In this document: positions 31,053 through 43,394 of the stretch, piece after piece
Position numbering within the stretch: the stretch's first letter is position 1
How the letters are laid out: each line of letters starts with the position of its first letter
NCBI GenBank assembly: GCA_012934845.2
Contig: WNNJ02002391.1
Span: 62,001-126,000 of the forward strand
Direction: 5' to 3'
DNA length: 64,000 bases
Origin: Pomphorhynchus laevis
Lineage: Eukaryota > Acanthocephala > Palaeacanthocephala > Echinorhynchida > Pomphorhynchidae
Position numbers and translations under genes: made by a program
The notes under the pieces: model-generated
Database searches by the model: none
Seen by the model: only the letters and a program-made list of their open reading frames with translations
What the model was told of the DNA's origin: nothing

Positions 31053-31139
31053 CGCCACCGAGGTAGAATCGAACCACTCTGTCTGTCGACAGCTACAGGT
31101 TTGAAGCCTGCACCCAGGACCACCCAGGATCACGATGGC
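31053..31139 (-). tRNA. trnU: selenocysteine tRNA, anticodon TCA
   Basis: 87-nt gene matching the animal tRNA-Sec pattern along its length: 5' GCCATCG pairing with CGGTGGC and discriminator G, TGATCC after the acceptor, a long D arm (CCTGGGTGCAGG context), anticodon stem-loop GCAGGCTTCAAACCTGT with TCA at 31104-31102, the long variable arm GCTGTCGACAGACAG, and T arm AGTGGTTCGATTCTACC. The long acceptor and T stems and the 87-nt length are diagnostic of Sec tRNA. It reads UGA as selenocysteine together with SECIS-bearing mRNAs. Its presence means the organism very probably makes selenoproteins. CCA is not encoded. Confidence 0.95.
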
Positions 31140-31156
31140 AATAGCACTAATTTTAA

Positions 31157-31166
31157 TTTAAATAAA
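31157..31166 (-). promoter_or_regulatory. TATA-like box of tRNA-Sec
   Basis: TTTATTTAAA on the - strand at about -18 to -27 from the tRNA start. Animal tRNA-Sec genes use an upstream TATA box with a PSE for RNA polymerase III. The AT-rich context makes this match weak. Confidence 0.35.
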
Positions 31167-32670
31167 AAGGTTTCTGATATTTTTTAAAAATTATTTTGAA
31201 AATAAAATGATAATTAATATATAACTAAGTCAACAACGTTTTCAAAATTTGGTTACATTTGAGCGGAAAATATTTTACATTTATTTTTATTTTTTAATAA
31301 TAAATTGTTTTTACAATTTACTTTCAATTATTAAAAATATCGATTAACCAATCAATCTCTTTATAAAAAATAAGGAAATCACTGTAATTATTAATATAAT
31401 TACTTAAATGAATAATATATTATAACTTAAGCATTTTCAATTTAAATTACTAAAAGTTGTCAGTTTAATTTGGACACTTCTGTCCAAATAAACTGATTTC
31501 AAAATGTGAAAAAATTACATTTTGAATAAAAATGTTAAATAAAACATCAATTAAAGTATTTTTAATTAAACATCAGAATTAAAACATTTCAAAATGTGAA
31601 ATCGCTATCGATTATAAATTTTATTCGATAGAGATGTCTGTAACATTGTTGCAAATGCTGAATGTATTTAAAAAGATTAAGGCTATAAGTTTAGCCTTAC
31701 TAGTCAGACATAAATTACAAAGTAAACAAGAAAACAGCAATTTCCTAAATAAAAATTGAATTTTGATCGCTTCAACCCATTTGAGCACAAATTAAAATCT
31801 AACTAGATCTCAACTAGTACGAAAATCATGATCATACGTTATCAATCATTTAGTTATTCGGAAAAGTTAGTTTATTTATTTAGTATCTTTAATATATAAT
31901 AAACTTTGGATTTCAATTTACAAATAAAATAATTCGTTTAAAGTTATTTTAAAGTTATTAGTCACGAAAAGTTAATATAAAATAATAAAATAATTTCGCA
32001 GTTTGTGTGATAGCATAAATGGTAAAACTTTATTTTAAATGATAAAACTTTATTTTGTAATTTTTTGAAATTATTCATGTGAAGACAATATTCCGTTACT
32101 CAATCACAATTTGATCGATAAGCAAAGCAAACATCATTTATTTTATCCCAAATTTATGGATATTTAATTTAATAATAAATAATTTTTTTGCTGATGTCCT
32201 CGTCCGTATTTTTTGGTGTAAGAATAAAACAGCAATTTATTGTATAAAGTTTGCTAAAATTGGGTATTTAATACTTGTCTTAAATTTCTGATATCTAATG
32301 ATTTACATTAGAATTATCTTTAGATAAGGGAAAACCTGTTTTATTATTAGATGACGTATTCTACGAAACTCGATAATGAATTTTAAGGAAGATAGAGCAA
32401 ATTCATATGTTATCTTAATTTAAACTCATTATTTATAAAATTAATTTAATTATCATAATTTTTATTCTATTAAATATTTTATTTAATTAAATGCATCTCC
32501 TCTGTAAGCACTTTTCAGTCACTAAACTTTTTGACAATTGATAATACCAATACAATGAGCTAAGATGTGTTGTGGGTATTGTATTTCATATGACGTAGTT
32601 ACTAAAGTTTGAACTTTGAAACTTAATTTGATATTTTTTCAATAGCTAAAACTTTATCATTTTATTTTAG
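31167..32670. other. AT-rich DNA before first visible YJU2B exon
   Basis: No exon, RNA gene or transposon was recognised. The start codon of the YJU2B-like gene must be spliced in from here or further upstream. Confidence 0.4.
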
Positions 32671-32807
32671 GGTGAACGTAAAGGACAGAATAAGTACTAT
32701 CCACCAGATTTTGATTGGAAGGTACATCCATCGCTGAACGCATACCATGGAACTCACGCTCTCCGTGAAAGAGCACGTAAATTAGATCGTGGAATTCTAA
32801 TCATAAG
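32671..32807 (+). CDS. YJU2B: YJU2B exon, GERKGQNKYYPP
   Basis: Acceptor TTTATTTTAG, donor GTTTGC after AG of a split Arg codon. Encodes residues equivalent to 2-47 of CCDC130. Confidence 0.92.
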
Positions 32808-35800
32808 GTTTGCACTTTCTAACTATAATATAATAATAAGTGTTAATATATTAATTATTAAACTAAGTTCAGGACAACGTTTTACGTAATGAATCAAATT
32901 ATACAAATATTGTATCAGCAAATTTTATATTATAATTTATTATCATATTATGCCTATTTTAACTGATATGTTTACGAGACTATTAAGTAAATATATAAAC
33001 TAATTATATTATAATTAATCATATTATAATTAATAGTTTCAATATATTAATTATCAAAATATTGTAATTTTAATATTAATTAAAGTTAAATTAATTATAT
33101 AAAGCTAATTGATTAGAACGAAGCTCTACGTAATTCATCAAATGAACATCTATATAAGTTAACGGTTACATTATTTAAGTCAACGCTTTACTATTTTTGT
33201 CCGGGTATCCACTAACCTTGACCACATTTGAACATCATGTGTGTCTAAATAAAATTTTTAACGTTTATCTTGTGACTCATCTTTAGCGAATTACAATTGT
33301 GTAATATTATTAAATAAACATTTGTACATGTCGCATTATTTAATAAAATTGGGAATTTAGTCTAGATGGAGTGAAGACGAAAATGACTAAAATGTACATA
33401 TTACATTTATATCAAAAACTATAGTATTTTTCATATATTATTTTCCATTGTGTACTGAAGATTTATTTATCTACATTAAATTATAAAAACTCAAAATTTT
33501 TATAAAAGATAAAAAAGATTTAATTGAAACTTTATTAAAATTATTAAATACTTTTATGTTTGCTACTCTATGATTTGCATTTGAAATTAAAATTCTTTCT
33601 GAATTGCCTCTCGTACAGAAACCAGAATTTTTATATAATTATTTAAATATAATAATATTAATTAATATAAATATATTGATAATATAATATTAATATAATT
33701 ATATATTAATATAATATATAAATATATTGATAATATTATATTATATATACTTTGTCACTGCGTGATACATTATACTATCAAATTATATATACTAGTATAC
33801 TTGATACATGGAAGTACCGTCTTCCATATTGATTAAAGTTAAATGAAAGCAAGAAACTATTGATTTAATAAAACTACTTTTGAGAATAATTCAAGAATTG
33901 TTTGAGATTTGAAGGAAACTTAATAATTTGATAAAAAAATCCTCAGACCTGTGGAAATCGTTTCGTACTGTATCAAATATTAATTGAATAATTTGTATAA
34001 ATTTCTACTGTAGGTTCGAAATGCCATTTAATATTTGGTGTGAAAAATGCGATAATCACATCGGCATGGGTGTGCGTTACAATGCAGAAAAAAGCAAGGT
34101 AGGCATGTATTACACTACACCTCTTTGGCGTTTTCGAATGAAATGCCATCTTTGCGATAACCACTTTGAAATAGATTCAGATCCAAAGGTAGTGTGCCTT
34201 TTTGAAAGAAGTATTAACAATCTAGCAGATTTAAACAAATTAGAATTTTACCTACGTTATAAAATCAGGAGCGCGTCGAGAAGAGCTACGATGGGATGCT
34301 AAGGATAATGAACAGATTGTACCTGATTGTAAGTTCATTTTAAATGGATCTGGTATTACTTATGAAGTATAAGTCATATTCAAATATTTTCTGAAATCTT
34401 GGTAGGCAAATGATTTATTAATAAAATATCATAAAATTAAATGATTTTAATTTAAAAAAAATAAGTTAAATAAATTATTAATAAATAATTTAAAGTTATT
34501 TTATCAATTGATTAACATATAAATTGATTTGTTAAATAAATTTATAAAATGGAACAAATAGATAAAAATTCATTTATTATATATTATTTAAGTTTAAGAT
34601 ATTTAAGTTATCCACTTCCTTGAATTTAGCACACACATTGCCAAGCGACATTAAGTTGCAAAACGAAGGGACCTAAAAACTTATTGGAGCCACAGACTTG
34701 ACTCTCAAGTTCTGTGGCTTCTTGTATCAATTCGCGAAGCTTTCTTTCTAGAACGCTAACCTCCTGGTGATGTTTTTTTGAATAGTGGCAGAATTGGGGC
34801 GAGGTGTTTTTTGTAGAATTATTTGGCAGTAGACTCCAATAAACATAAATTTCACTTTATTTTACTTGAATCCAAAGTGCAAAAGGAGTACAAACTCATA
34901 AGTATATCGACAAAGTCTGCTAGCATTACATTTGGGTAAATGATATACGTTTGAGGACCACGAGATAACCTCTGTACATGCTCGATTTATTGCTATATCA
35001 AAATTGGAAAACCAAATGTCCGTGATTGACCGATCAGCAAGAAGCTCAGCGCGTTCCTCGAGTATCGCTCAGTTGTATACGGAATCCACACTGCAAACTA
35101 GATTTGATCGAGTTTGTAAAGGGCAATTCTCATTGGGCACATCGCAAGATGAATTATGTAATTTATCTCGAACTATCGCCATAGTCAAATTCGCCGGGCC
35201 ACTAATATTATCACCTACTAATCGATCACGGTTACAGCAGTTTGGAGCAGAACAGTCCGAGCAATGTCTTCCAGCTTTAGCACATTTTCACCCATTGCCA
35301 ACTGCATTCTGCCCATTACATCCACAGCATCTGGGATAGTTTCGAGGTTTGCCTCTTGTCATTGCGAATCAAGCCGATTGTACGGACAGTTAATTGTGTG
35401 GCGGATATCTCTTCGAACCGGTAAATGAAGCGGCTTCGTCACCGTTCTGCCCGCTAGTCAGATCCCTTGTATCCCGGGATGACTGTGTAACGATTTCGAT
35501 CGCAGTCAAATCAGGACTATCTGTCTTGCCTTTCCTTTTTTATACTGTGTATTTTGTAACAATTCCTAATCAGAAGAATTGACAAAATTACGGTCAAAGA
35601 TTGGAATTCAGTTGGCTCGTTCAATTTCGATGTGTATTCGCGGTTGTATGTTTTTTATATCTCAAATGTAAGTAGTTTATTTTCAAGAATGTTTAAACAC
35701 GTCAATCACGGGAATAAATATAGATTAATGACTATATATAATGTATAATGTATATAATGACTTAAATTCTTACTTTGGTAAGCTGATTATAAGGAAAACC

Positions 35801-38800
35801 TTAAATACATCTAAGATTAAAATTTGGAAATATTATATATTTATTAAAATTAAAAAAAATAACGAACAATAAAAAAAGAAAGATACAATTAATAAAGATA
35901 TGTATACGGAACTTACTAAATTAAGATATAACTATAAAATAACAACTATTGATAAAGCTGGTAATAACTTTGTCTTATGCAAAAAGTTTTATTTAAGTCT
36001 ACACGCAACATAAACGCAGTAATTTGAGTTTAAAACAATTACAAGTAACTGTTCAATATTGAAAAAAGGATATCAAGGTTGAATCAGATAATAAAACTAA
36101 TATTTTATTGTAATCCAAAATTACAAAAATCCAATAAGACATAAGTTCATTTGTAGTGCGTTTAAATGTACATTAAAACCACTTTCTGTCTATATGAATA
36201 AAATACTTAAAGTAATTAAAGCACACTTTAAAAAATATTGCAAGGTAATCGAAATTAATACTGGTATAAAACACTATTTCAGTATTAATTCTACAAAAGA
36301 ATTTTTAGAACAGACAAAAGGAATAAATTTTCAAAATATAAATACATACGATTTTAGTACGCTTTATACAAATCTAGATTTAGTAGATATTAAAGAAGCG
36401 TTAGTAAAATTAATTAATCTTATATTCGGAAAAAGATATACATATATATGTTATAATAATTATAACGCCTATCTAACAAAAATTAAACCATCAAATAAAT
36501 ATAAATATATGGATAAAATTGAATTATTAGAACCCTCAAGTATTTTGATAAATCAAAATTATTTAAAATTATCTATATTTAGACAAGTAAAATGTGTTAC
36601 AATGGGAGGTAATAGTAGCCCAATTATAGCTGACTTGTTTTAAAGCTTTATAGAATATTAATTTGTTCATACCTGTTTAAAATATAAATTTAAACTATAT
36701 AAACATATGAAATATATGTTTGGATATATTGATGATATATGTGCATTTAACTCTAATATTTTTTATTCAATAAGTGAACAAATTTATTCAATTAGCCTTA
36801 TTCTTAATAAAAATAATATTAATGATAAAGAAGGTATATATCTAGATATGAACATTAAATTAACATCAATTAAAGATGACATATTTAAATTTACAAGAAA
36901 CATATTTTTGCATAAGCATTCATGCATACCATATAATATAAAATATAATACATTAAATAATGAAATTTTAAGAATTGCCATAATATGTAATGATATTGAC
37001 TTTCTTCAAAATCATTTAAATAATTTAATTGTTATATATGTTAAACTTGGTTATAATAAAAATACAATCAAACGGAAAATAGTAAAATATATGAATCAAC
37101 AAAATATTATTAAAAATAAATTTAAAATCATAAGGGGATAATTTTTATGGATTATAAATAATATACATTGTATTAGAATAAGATCGTGGATAATTGCATT
37201 TTATCAGAGGAAATACATCATTAGAATGTATCTGGCCTTGCTGCTATTTTAGGTTGAGAAATCGGGGCCGAAACCTTATAACATAGCAGTTCCTCCTGAT
37301 GACCTCTAATCCTTATTCTGATAGAACGTATGTTATTTATTTGTCAATTCATAAAAATTGGCTTTTGTTTTAAATTTCAATTTTAAAATTAAACTTGATA
37401 TAAATTATATAAAATCTTATATAACAATTATTTATTATTTATAATTATTAATAATTTTTTAATTATTTATAAATTATTATTTTAGTTTTATTTAGACTTA
37501 TTTTTTAATTTATAATTAATGTAAAATACGTAGACTCAGTTAGTTGATCTAATTTTTGAATACAAATTTTTAAATAGATAATCAAACGGTTCAAAACAAT
37601 AAATATATAAAAGGGAACAATTGGATAAAACTTTTGTATTTATTATATATATTATTCAAATTAATTATCAATTTACTAAATTGATGTATTATTGAATACA
37701 TATCATTATTAAATATATAAATCAAATGGCTTAATTAAATAAATTGTTTTTATAAAATAAAAATTTAATTGGAGACTAAGTTCTTAAATAGAATAATTAC
37801 ATTAAATAATTAATTAATCAAGTAAATTATTGCGCACTAAAAAGTTTATACTTTAATAAATTTTAAAGTAAAATTTATTAAATTATAAAATATTTAATAA
37901 CTTCGTTTAAACCGACTAGAATTGTGATTGTCATACGTGAAAATTATAATTTATTAAATTATAAAACGGTAAAAAAGCAGGTGTCCATTAAATTTGAATT
38001 TATCGAATTTGATTTGTCTTAAATTTTAAAAATTCAGAATATTTTCAATTTAATTATTTAATTCAGCCATTAAGCTAAACGGATTGAAATATGTTGCTAG
38101 CAATAAACAAAAAAGAACTCTGGTATTATCATATTCAGCAATATTAATTTATTGATATTTAATATTTATCATTTTAAAAACTGATGTTGTATATTGATTG
38201 ATAAAGTATCGTACATGAACAGAAATAACCATCCACGACAAAAGATACTTATTTATTAAAATTTTTGACTTCACAATTAACACGGCAACGATAACAACTA
38301 GACCTGGGTGAAAATCGACCTCTCGTACATCATTAACTCAGTGTCCAAGAGCACACTTAAGAGCAGTGATCCGAGAGAACGCCCAGAGCTCTTGCCGTGG
38401 TTAAGCCCTTGCAGTCGACTTTGCAGCCACCCACCCCAACACGCCACATACACTCTATCCACTGCCACAACTCGTCGCTGCCAGATTGTACGCTGTCAAT
38501 GTCAAGGACAGAATATATAAGGACAGGGTCGAAGCAGCGAGATGTACGTTTTCAGCCGCCGGAGTGGAGACCTTTGGTGGATTGAACGACGAAGGAAACA
38601 GAGGGATCAAATAAGTTACGAATAATATAAGCAGGATAATCGGAATCTGATACGCTGTGACGGTCACACGGTTATATCAGAGCATCTCCATCAGACGAAT
38701 AAGAGGCAATGCCAAAGCCATATTAGCTGCACTCGACCAGCTTCCAATAATGACTTTTGATTATGGCCAACAGGAAACGTCCTAATCTGAGAAACGTCAT

Positions 38801-41800
38801 TTTTAATTCTATTATGATAATTATTAAATTATCATAAAACACAATATTTTATTTATAATTAAATTATAAAATTTACTTTAATTTAATTTAATAATCTGGT
38901 TTCAATTAAGTTTAATTTGTCAGAATTAGATTTGTCTTAAATTATGCAAATTGTAACTTTTGTATTATGTAAACTCATATATTATATTTTGTGTTTATTA
39001 ATTATAAGGTTAACTTTGCTGCATTTTTCCATCAAAACTTAATTTTTAAAGAAAGCTTTATTTAACCATTCATTTGAATTAGCAATTATCAAGACATAAA
39101 TCATAATTTAACAGCCACACAATAAATACACGATCAATAGCAAAATAGTGTTATCAAATTACAAATTTAAACTTTGTTTCATATGACTTAATAAACTTTG
39201 TTTAGTATACACTAAAACATATTTACAAAACAGTGATATCACCTTAAACTACAGCTTTTATCTATAGCAATTAGTCTTAAATTAATGTATGGCTTTATTA
39301 CACCAGAGCGTTATTTAATAATTAAGGTATTTTAATTATATGTTTATCCATATTAAATAAATGTAAAGTATTTATTGTAATTCATAATAAAGTACTCACA
39401 TAATTTTACTTATATTTTATTGCTAGTAAAATTATTATTATTAAACTCATTGAAAATAAAGAAAAAGGGCAAAACAGAATAGGCTTATACAAAGAATTCG
39501 TGTTTTTAATTTAAAATAATTTAAAACGTCCATTAGTTAGAGAATATTTCATTGTTGAACATGCTGGTCACAAGTTTAAAATCGATGATAATGAGCATCT
39601 AAATTGAATACAAGCTTTAGAAGGTACCGATTTTGTCTCAATTAACTCTGTAAACTTTAATTGCATATTTCTCCCAGTTTATTAAATTTTATAAAAAGTT
39701 TTTCAGCAATAACTACACAACAATTATCGTTTAACAATAAACATGTAATTGTTTTGTGTAACCGTCATTTATCATATGCTATAGCGGAAGGCGATAAGCA
39801 GCTCATGGCCGTTAATCCGATGTACAAGGTCCAACACAAAATACAGGATGAAAAGAAGGCATCTGTAGGGTTACCGGATTTGGACAGACTTGAACATGAT
39901 CAGATGCGATGGAAAGACGATTACAAACTAAACTGCGTATTGCGAGATAAGTTTCGAGTATGTCTTTAATGTAAAAATTAAATTTTAAGTTTAATCGGAT
40001 TTCAATTAAATTTCCAGTGTTCGATACTTAAGCTCTAATTTGAATATAATAACGAAATCTAGCTTAAATTTAAGTATATCACGTTATATACTCAAGTATG
40101 AATTCAAAAAAGTAATAATAATTTAAGTATATTAATAATTTAAGTATATCCAGTTATATACACGTTTATGAATGCAAAGTATATAACTTTGCATTCATAA
40201 ATGTATTAATATTATTATTCTCAATGTATTAATCGTACTTAACACTATTTCGAAACTCTTTGAAAGGCTCATTTCGCGCCAAGTCATGTCGTACATAAAT
40301 TCATCAAACCATCTTCGTAAATATCAAGCTGCATACCATAAAAACATTTCCACTGAAACTGCTTGTCATAAGGCATTCGGTGATATTCTCTTGGCTCGCG
40401 ATCAACTGTTAACTTCCCTGACTATTTCGCTTGATTTATCGTCGAATTTTGACATTGTAGATATCTCTATTTTCCTTCACATCCTTTTACATCGTTATGG
40501 CTTCTCCACTTCTACCCTCAAATAGTTCTCGTTATATCTTACCGGCTGCTCTGCCACTGTATCATCCGGCAATGCAGTTAGTTCATCGTTCGCTATATCA
40601 CGTGGTGTACTGCAAGGCTACGTCCTCAACTCCATATTGGTCAATTTTCTCCTTTGAGATATGGGTGTACTTTGCTTAGCATTCAAATGTTATTTCATGC
40701 AATATACATACGACATCCTTATATATTCGTCCGCACCCAATTCATCGTCAAATACTCTCCTCGCACCGGTTTCATCCTGCCTAGAATCCCTATTTTACCA
40801 TCTTTTATCAATTAGAATGGTGGTAAATCCCACGAAATCTGGTGTTCTTTAGATTCACTTTTCCCGCATCCAGATTCCCTCTTATCCTGCTCTCTTTTCC
40901 AATGAACATCGCCTTCCTTGTGTGGATTCGCTAACATTTCTCGGACTAATTATAGACTCTTATCTAGTTCTCATAATTTTCACTAAGAAAGTTTCGTTCC
41001 TGTTATCCTATTCTCCGCGATATTCGTCACATTCGAAAAATCACCAATTTTTCCATTTCTTATACTCTAATGTCTAACTCACGCTACCACGTCTTGACTA
41101 GTGCATCTAACTTTTATTTAAAGCCCCATCTTGTGTTACTGCTCATTTGTATCGCTTTCTTAGCACTGCATTTCACATACTTTTCGACGCCAGCGTTTTG
41201 ATCCCATCTACAATGAACTTATCAACCTTCATTGGCTCAATGTACATAATCGAATTTTATATTACTCTGTCGTAATATAAACTTACTTTACGTTTATTTT
41301 ATTACCCCCTCAATATCTTCATCTAAAATTGCATTGTGCTGAATATTCGTCCTCCAGATCACTCTGCTCAAACACTCGGTTTCTGCTACACATTCCTTAT
41401 TATCATTCGAATTTTGGCCTGCGTTCCTTTCTCATTTCTGTGCCTCTCATTTTGGAATTATATTCCCCTTAAACTTTGTTGCCAGTCTAATCTCACTACC
41501 TTTAAATTCATGCTTAGCACCGTTTTACTGAGTAACCAGACTTTGCAGCTAAGCTAGCAATGAGATCCAAATTCTTCATAGTTCCAACGTCGGCTACGTG
41601 GTGTGGACTTCAGACACATAATTTTTTATTTTTTGTTTATATCAGTGGACTTGTAAGCCATCAAAGTTCTTTAACAGTACCGAATATGGGTTTACCACTT
41701 TCACACATATGCATTTTAGTGCCCCGCAAATACAATGATGATGTGGATAAAAAAGCCATACTTAAATTTCACTCTTTATGAGTTACTAATCTATAGTAGC

Positions 41801-43099
41801 ACCCATTACCTTGCTCAGATATTCTATCTGGTTATAAACTTATAATTACCTTATTATTATGAACTATAATTACCTATATTTAATTAATATATTTCATTAA
41901 TTTCATTGTATATTATTAAGTTGCATTAAAATAAACTTGCGTTTTTAATTTACAATGTATGTAATTAATATTTTACTTAATATTAATCCACCAACACCAG
42001 AAAAGCCATAGGAATGAAAATTCCTTTCAATCAGGGTAATCCTTTCTTTGTATTTGGCCATTTTACGCTTTTCGTGATATGCATGTATTGACTTGGGGTT
42101 TCATCGTAGATACTGTACTGCTAGACGATTATAAATGCAAACTTCTAAGGCCACACTAGATTACCTCCAACTAAACCAGCATAATTGTTAATACAGCAGA
42201 CGTAGACGAGTCATGTGATATATGTAATTAATATATGTAATTATAGCTAGATGTAATTAATTAATATATTTTATTAATTTCGTTGTATCTAATTAATTTG
42301 TATTGTAATTAACTTATGTTATTAATTTACATTGTATGTAATTAATATTATATATAATGTATAAACAATTTATAAATTCTATACTAATGAAATAACTATT
42401 GATTCCATTTGATTGTAAATAAAAACTGAATGAAAATAAATTGTAAGATAAATTGTAATTATTAATGTATTATTATTTATTAATATATATTTTACACTAT
42501 AACCTCAGTAGATAGAAAATGTGTACATTTGTCAATTAAAATTTTGAAATTTAATATATACAGAACATAATAATTTTAATATTATGATATTAAATAATAT
42601 TAATTTTATATTAATATTATTATTTAATATTTCAATATTTTTATTTAATATTAGGAAAACCAGCATCTATTTAATCCTCATCATAAAATTATATGTTTAT
42701 TAAAAGAATGACAAGCTTTCCATTCGTAACGAAAACAGCAGCATCGCCAGTAACGGAATTCGTCTTCTGCCAGAGTTGGAGGACGATATAAAATACGCAG
42801 CAAGAATGTTCTATGACTCTAAGCATCAAAAATCACCACAAGTAAATCTAAAGACAAAAATCGCTTGCACATTTAATTCGTTTGGTGATATTCCGACAAT
42901 GCCAGAGAAAAAACGAAGACTTGTAACAAGCCAGTTAAAAGCTGGTGACGAAACAATTTCATTATTCAATAAGAATACACCATCACATGGTATTGTTAAG
43001 TTTCAAGCAACGGAAAGGCCATCACCGCCAATTATAAGACATTCTATTGTGTCATATTCATCTGACGATAGCGATAAATCATCAACAGTATCAAGCTAA
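32671..43099 (+). CDS. YJU2B: YJU2/CWC16-family splicing factor (CCDC130-like), start exon missing
   Basis: Exons 32671-32807, 34014-34188, 34244-34328, 39785-39957 and 42707-43099, with GT-AG introns and matching phases. The protein starts GERKGQNKYYPPDF, where animal CCDC130 reads M-GERKGVNKYYPPDF. It continues ERARKLDRGILIIRFEMPFN and IWCEKCDNHIGMGVRYNAEK with the CxxC pair, then KCHLCDNHFE (second CxxC), SGARREELRWDAKDNEQ, RWKDDYKLNCVLRDKFR, and an acidic-serine tail SYSSDDSDKSS. YJU2 proteins bind the spliceosome around the first catalytic step; the C4 zinc site is intact. The ATG is on an unseen exon, since an in-frame TAG directly precedes 32671. The missing linker after DKFR may mean a shorter protein or a further small exon. 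Confidence 0.9.
34014..34188 (+). CDS. YJU2B: YJU2B exon with zinc-binding cysteines
   Basis: Completes the split Arg. Encodes FEMPFNIWCEKCDNHIGMGV and FRMKCHLCDNHFEIDSDPK, with two CxxC pairs forming the C4 zinc site. Phase 0 donor GTAGTG. Confidence 0.95.
34244..34328 (+). CDS. YJU2B: YJU2B short exon, SGARREELRWDAKDNEQ
   Basis: Follows a 55-bp intron. Encodes NFTYVIKSGARREELRWDAK and DNEQIVPD, matching CCDC130 YVIVSGAQRKEERWD...NEQ. Ends phase 1 at GTAAGT. Confidence 0.93.
34855..35362 (-). pseudogene. cysteine-rich protein relic, probably transposon-borne
   Basis: On the - strand the frame starts MTRGKPRNYPRCCGCNGQ and continues KCAKAGRHCSDCSAPNCCNR, a dense cysteine pattern like the small C-x-C domains seen in uncharacterised invertebrate proteins linked to retroelements. 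It is interrupted and no complete protein is present. The GC content is well above the surrounding YJU2B intron. Overlapping + strand frames (35004-35339, 35394-35582) look like shadows. Confidence 0.4.
35757..37555 (+). mobile_element. Penelope-like element, longest copy
   Basis: Covers most of the reverse transcriptase (about 35880-37141) and the whole 3' end to the GTAGACTCAGTTAG terminus. Visible parts: PKLQ/NPIRH-type motif region, [20 protein letters not shown] (motif A), GGNSSPIIADLF (motif B), MFGYIDDICAFN (motif C) and [20 protein letters not shown]. No GIY-YIG endonuclease lies between the RT and the 3' end, which points to an endonuclease-deficient PLE or one with an N-terminal endonuclease. 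Broken, with a handful of interruptions. It sits in the YJU2B intron 34329-39784. Confidence 0.85.
37230..37311 (+). ncRNA. permuted hammerhead-like module of PLE 3' end
   Basis: Same layout as at 24401-24480 but on the + strand: CTGCTATT..., then GGGGCCGAAACC (GAAA 37270-37273), CATAGCAG, TTCCTC, CTGATGA (37296-37302), CCTCTAATCC. The cleavage-site strand is more diverged here (GGTT then GAGAAA). Confidence 0.45.
38300..38740 (+). mobile_element. unidentified transposon fragment, GC-richer
   Basis: A segment with composition unlike the intron around it. One frame reads NVKDRIYKDRVEAARCTF, then SISIRRIRGNAKAI, resembling the tail region after LINE reverse transcriptases, with several stops. 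The clade cannot be told. Confidence 0.35.
39785..39957 (+). CDS. YJU2B: YJU2B exon, MYKVQHK...WKDDYKLN
   Basis: Completes the split Ser codon. Encodes NPMYKVQHKIQDEKKA and DRLEHDQMRWKDDYKLNCVL, then RDKFR, matching the coiled-coil part of CCDC130. Donor GTATGT, phase 0. Confidence 0.9.
40232..41665 (+). mobile_element. LINE (CR1/jockey group), 5'-truncated
   Basis: Starts inside the reverse transcriptase: TISKLFERLISRQVMSYINS, then STETACHKAFGDILLARDQ and LDLSSNFDIVDISIF, the AFD catalytic strand in altered form. It continues through scattered frames for the C-terminal part and ends at ATCAGTGGACTTGTAAGCC. The same family lies at 47115-48115 and 60476-61220. Many stops and frameshifts, dead. 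It ends only about 12 bp before the acceptor of the 41678 exon. Confidence 0.75.
41678..41781 (+). CDS. YJU2B: possible alternative last exon of YJU2B
   Basis: After acceptor TTCTTTAACAG the frame reads GLPLSHICILVPRKYNDDVD then KKAILKFHSL-stop. CCDC130 has SLPI.LLPE.EDD..LA.LLKFHTL at this place, so the match is good. The frame needs a phase-1 donor, but the preceding known exon ends in phase 0, so an unseen exon must lie between, or this is a dead duplicate. It competes with the 42707 exon, whose RLLPELEDDIKYAARMFY matches the same region. A LINE 3' end stops just upstream. Confidence 0.5.
42707..43099 (+). CDS. YJU2B: YJU2B last exon, LLPELEDD and acidic tail
   Basis: Phase 0 after acceptor TTTATTAAAAG. 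Encodes NDKLSIRNENSSIASNGIRL followed by LPELEDDIKYAARMFYDSKH, basic KKRRLVTSQLK, and a C-terminal SYSSDDSDKSSTVSS-stop. CCDC130 ends with a similar DYSDSESE. Confidence 0.75.
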   Translation, partial: NDKLSIRNENSSIASNGIRLLPELEDDIKYAARMFYDSKHQKSPQVNLKTKIACTFNSFGDIPTMPEKKRRLVTSQLKAGDETISLFNKNTPSHGIVKFQATERPSPPIIRHSIVSYSSDDSDKSSTVSS

Positions 43100-43394
43100 A
43101 CATTAATAGAAAATTAATTATATTTGGCATGATTAATATGGCTCTATTTTTAATATTAAAATTAACATGATTATCATTTTTTTTAAATTAACATGTTTAT
43201 ATTTTTAATATTTTTAATTATTTAAGAATATAATTATAAAATATTGAAAAATTAAAAATACCAACTTATTTCTTTATCATTTTATTAATTTAAAAACGAA
43301 GAAAGTGAGCAAAAGTGAGTTTATTCAAAACTCTCTTTTATTTTTTTGGAGAATTAATACTGAAATAGTGTTTTATAAAAAATAGTGTTAATTT

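Noticed and set aside
38308-38667. Small frames on both strands in the GC-richer patch
   Set aside because: No family match and several stops in each. Better read as a decayed transposon.
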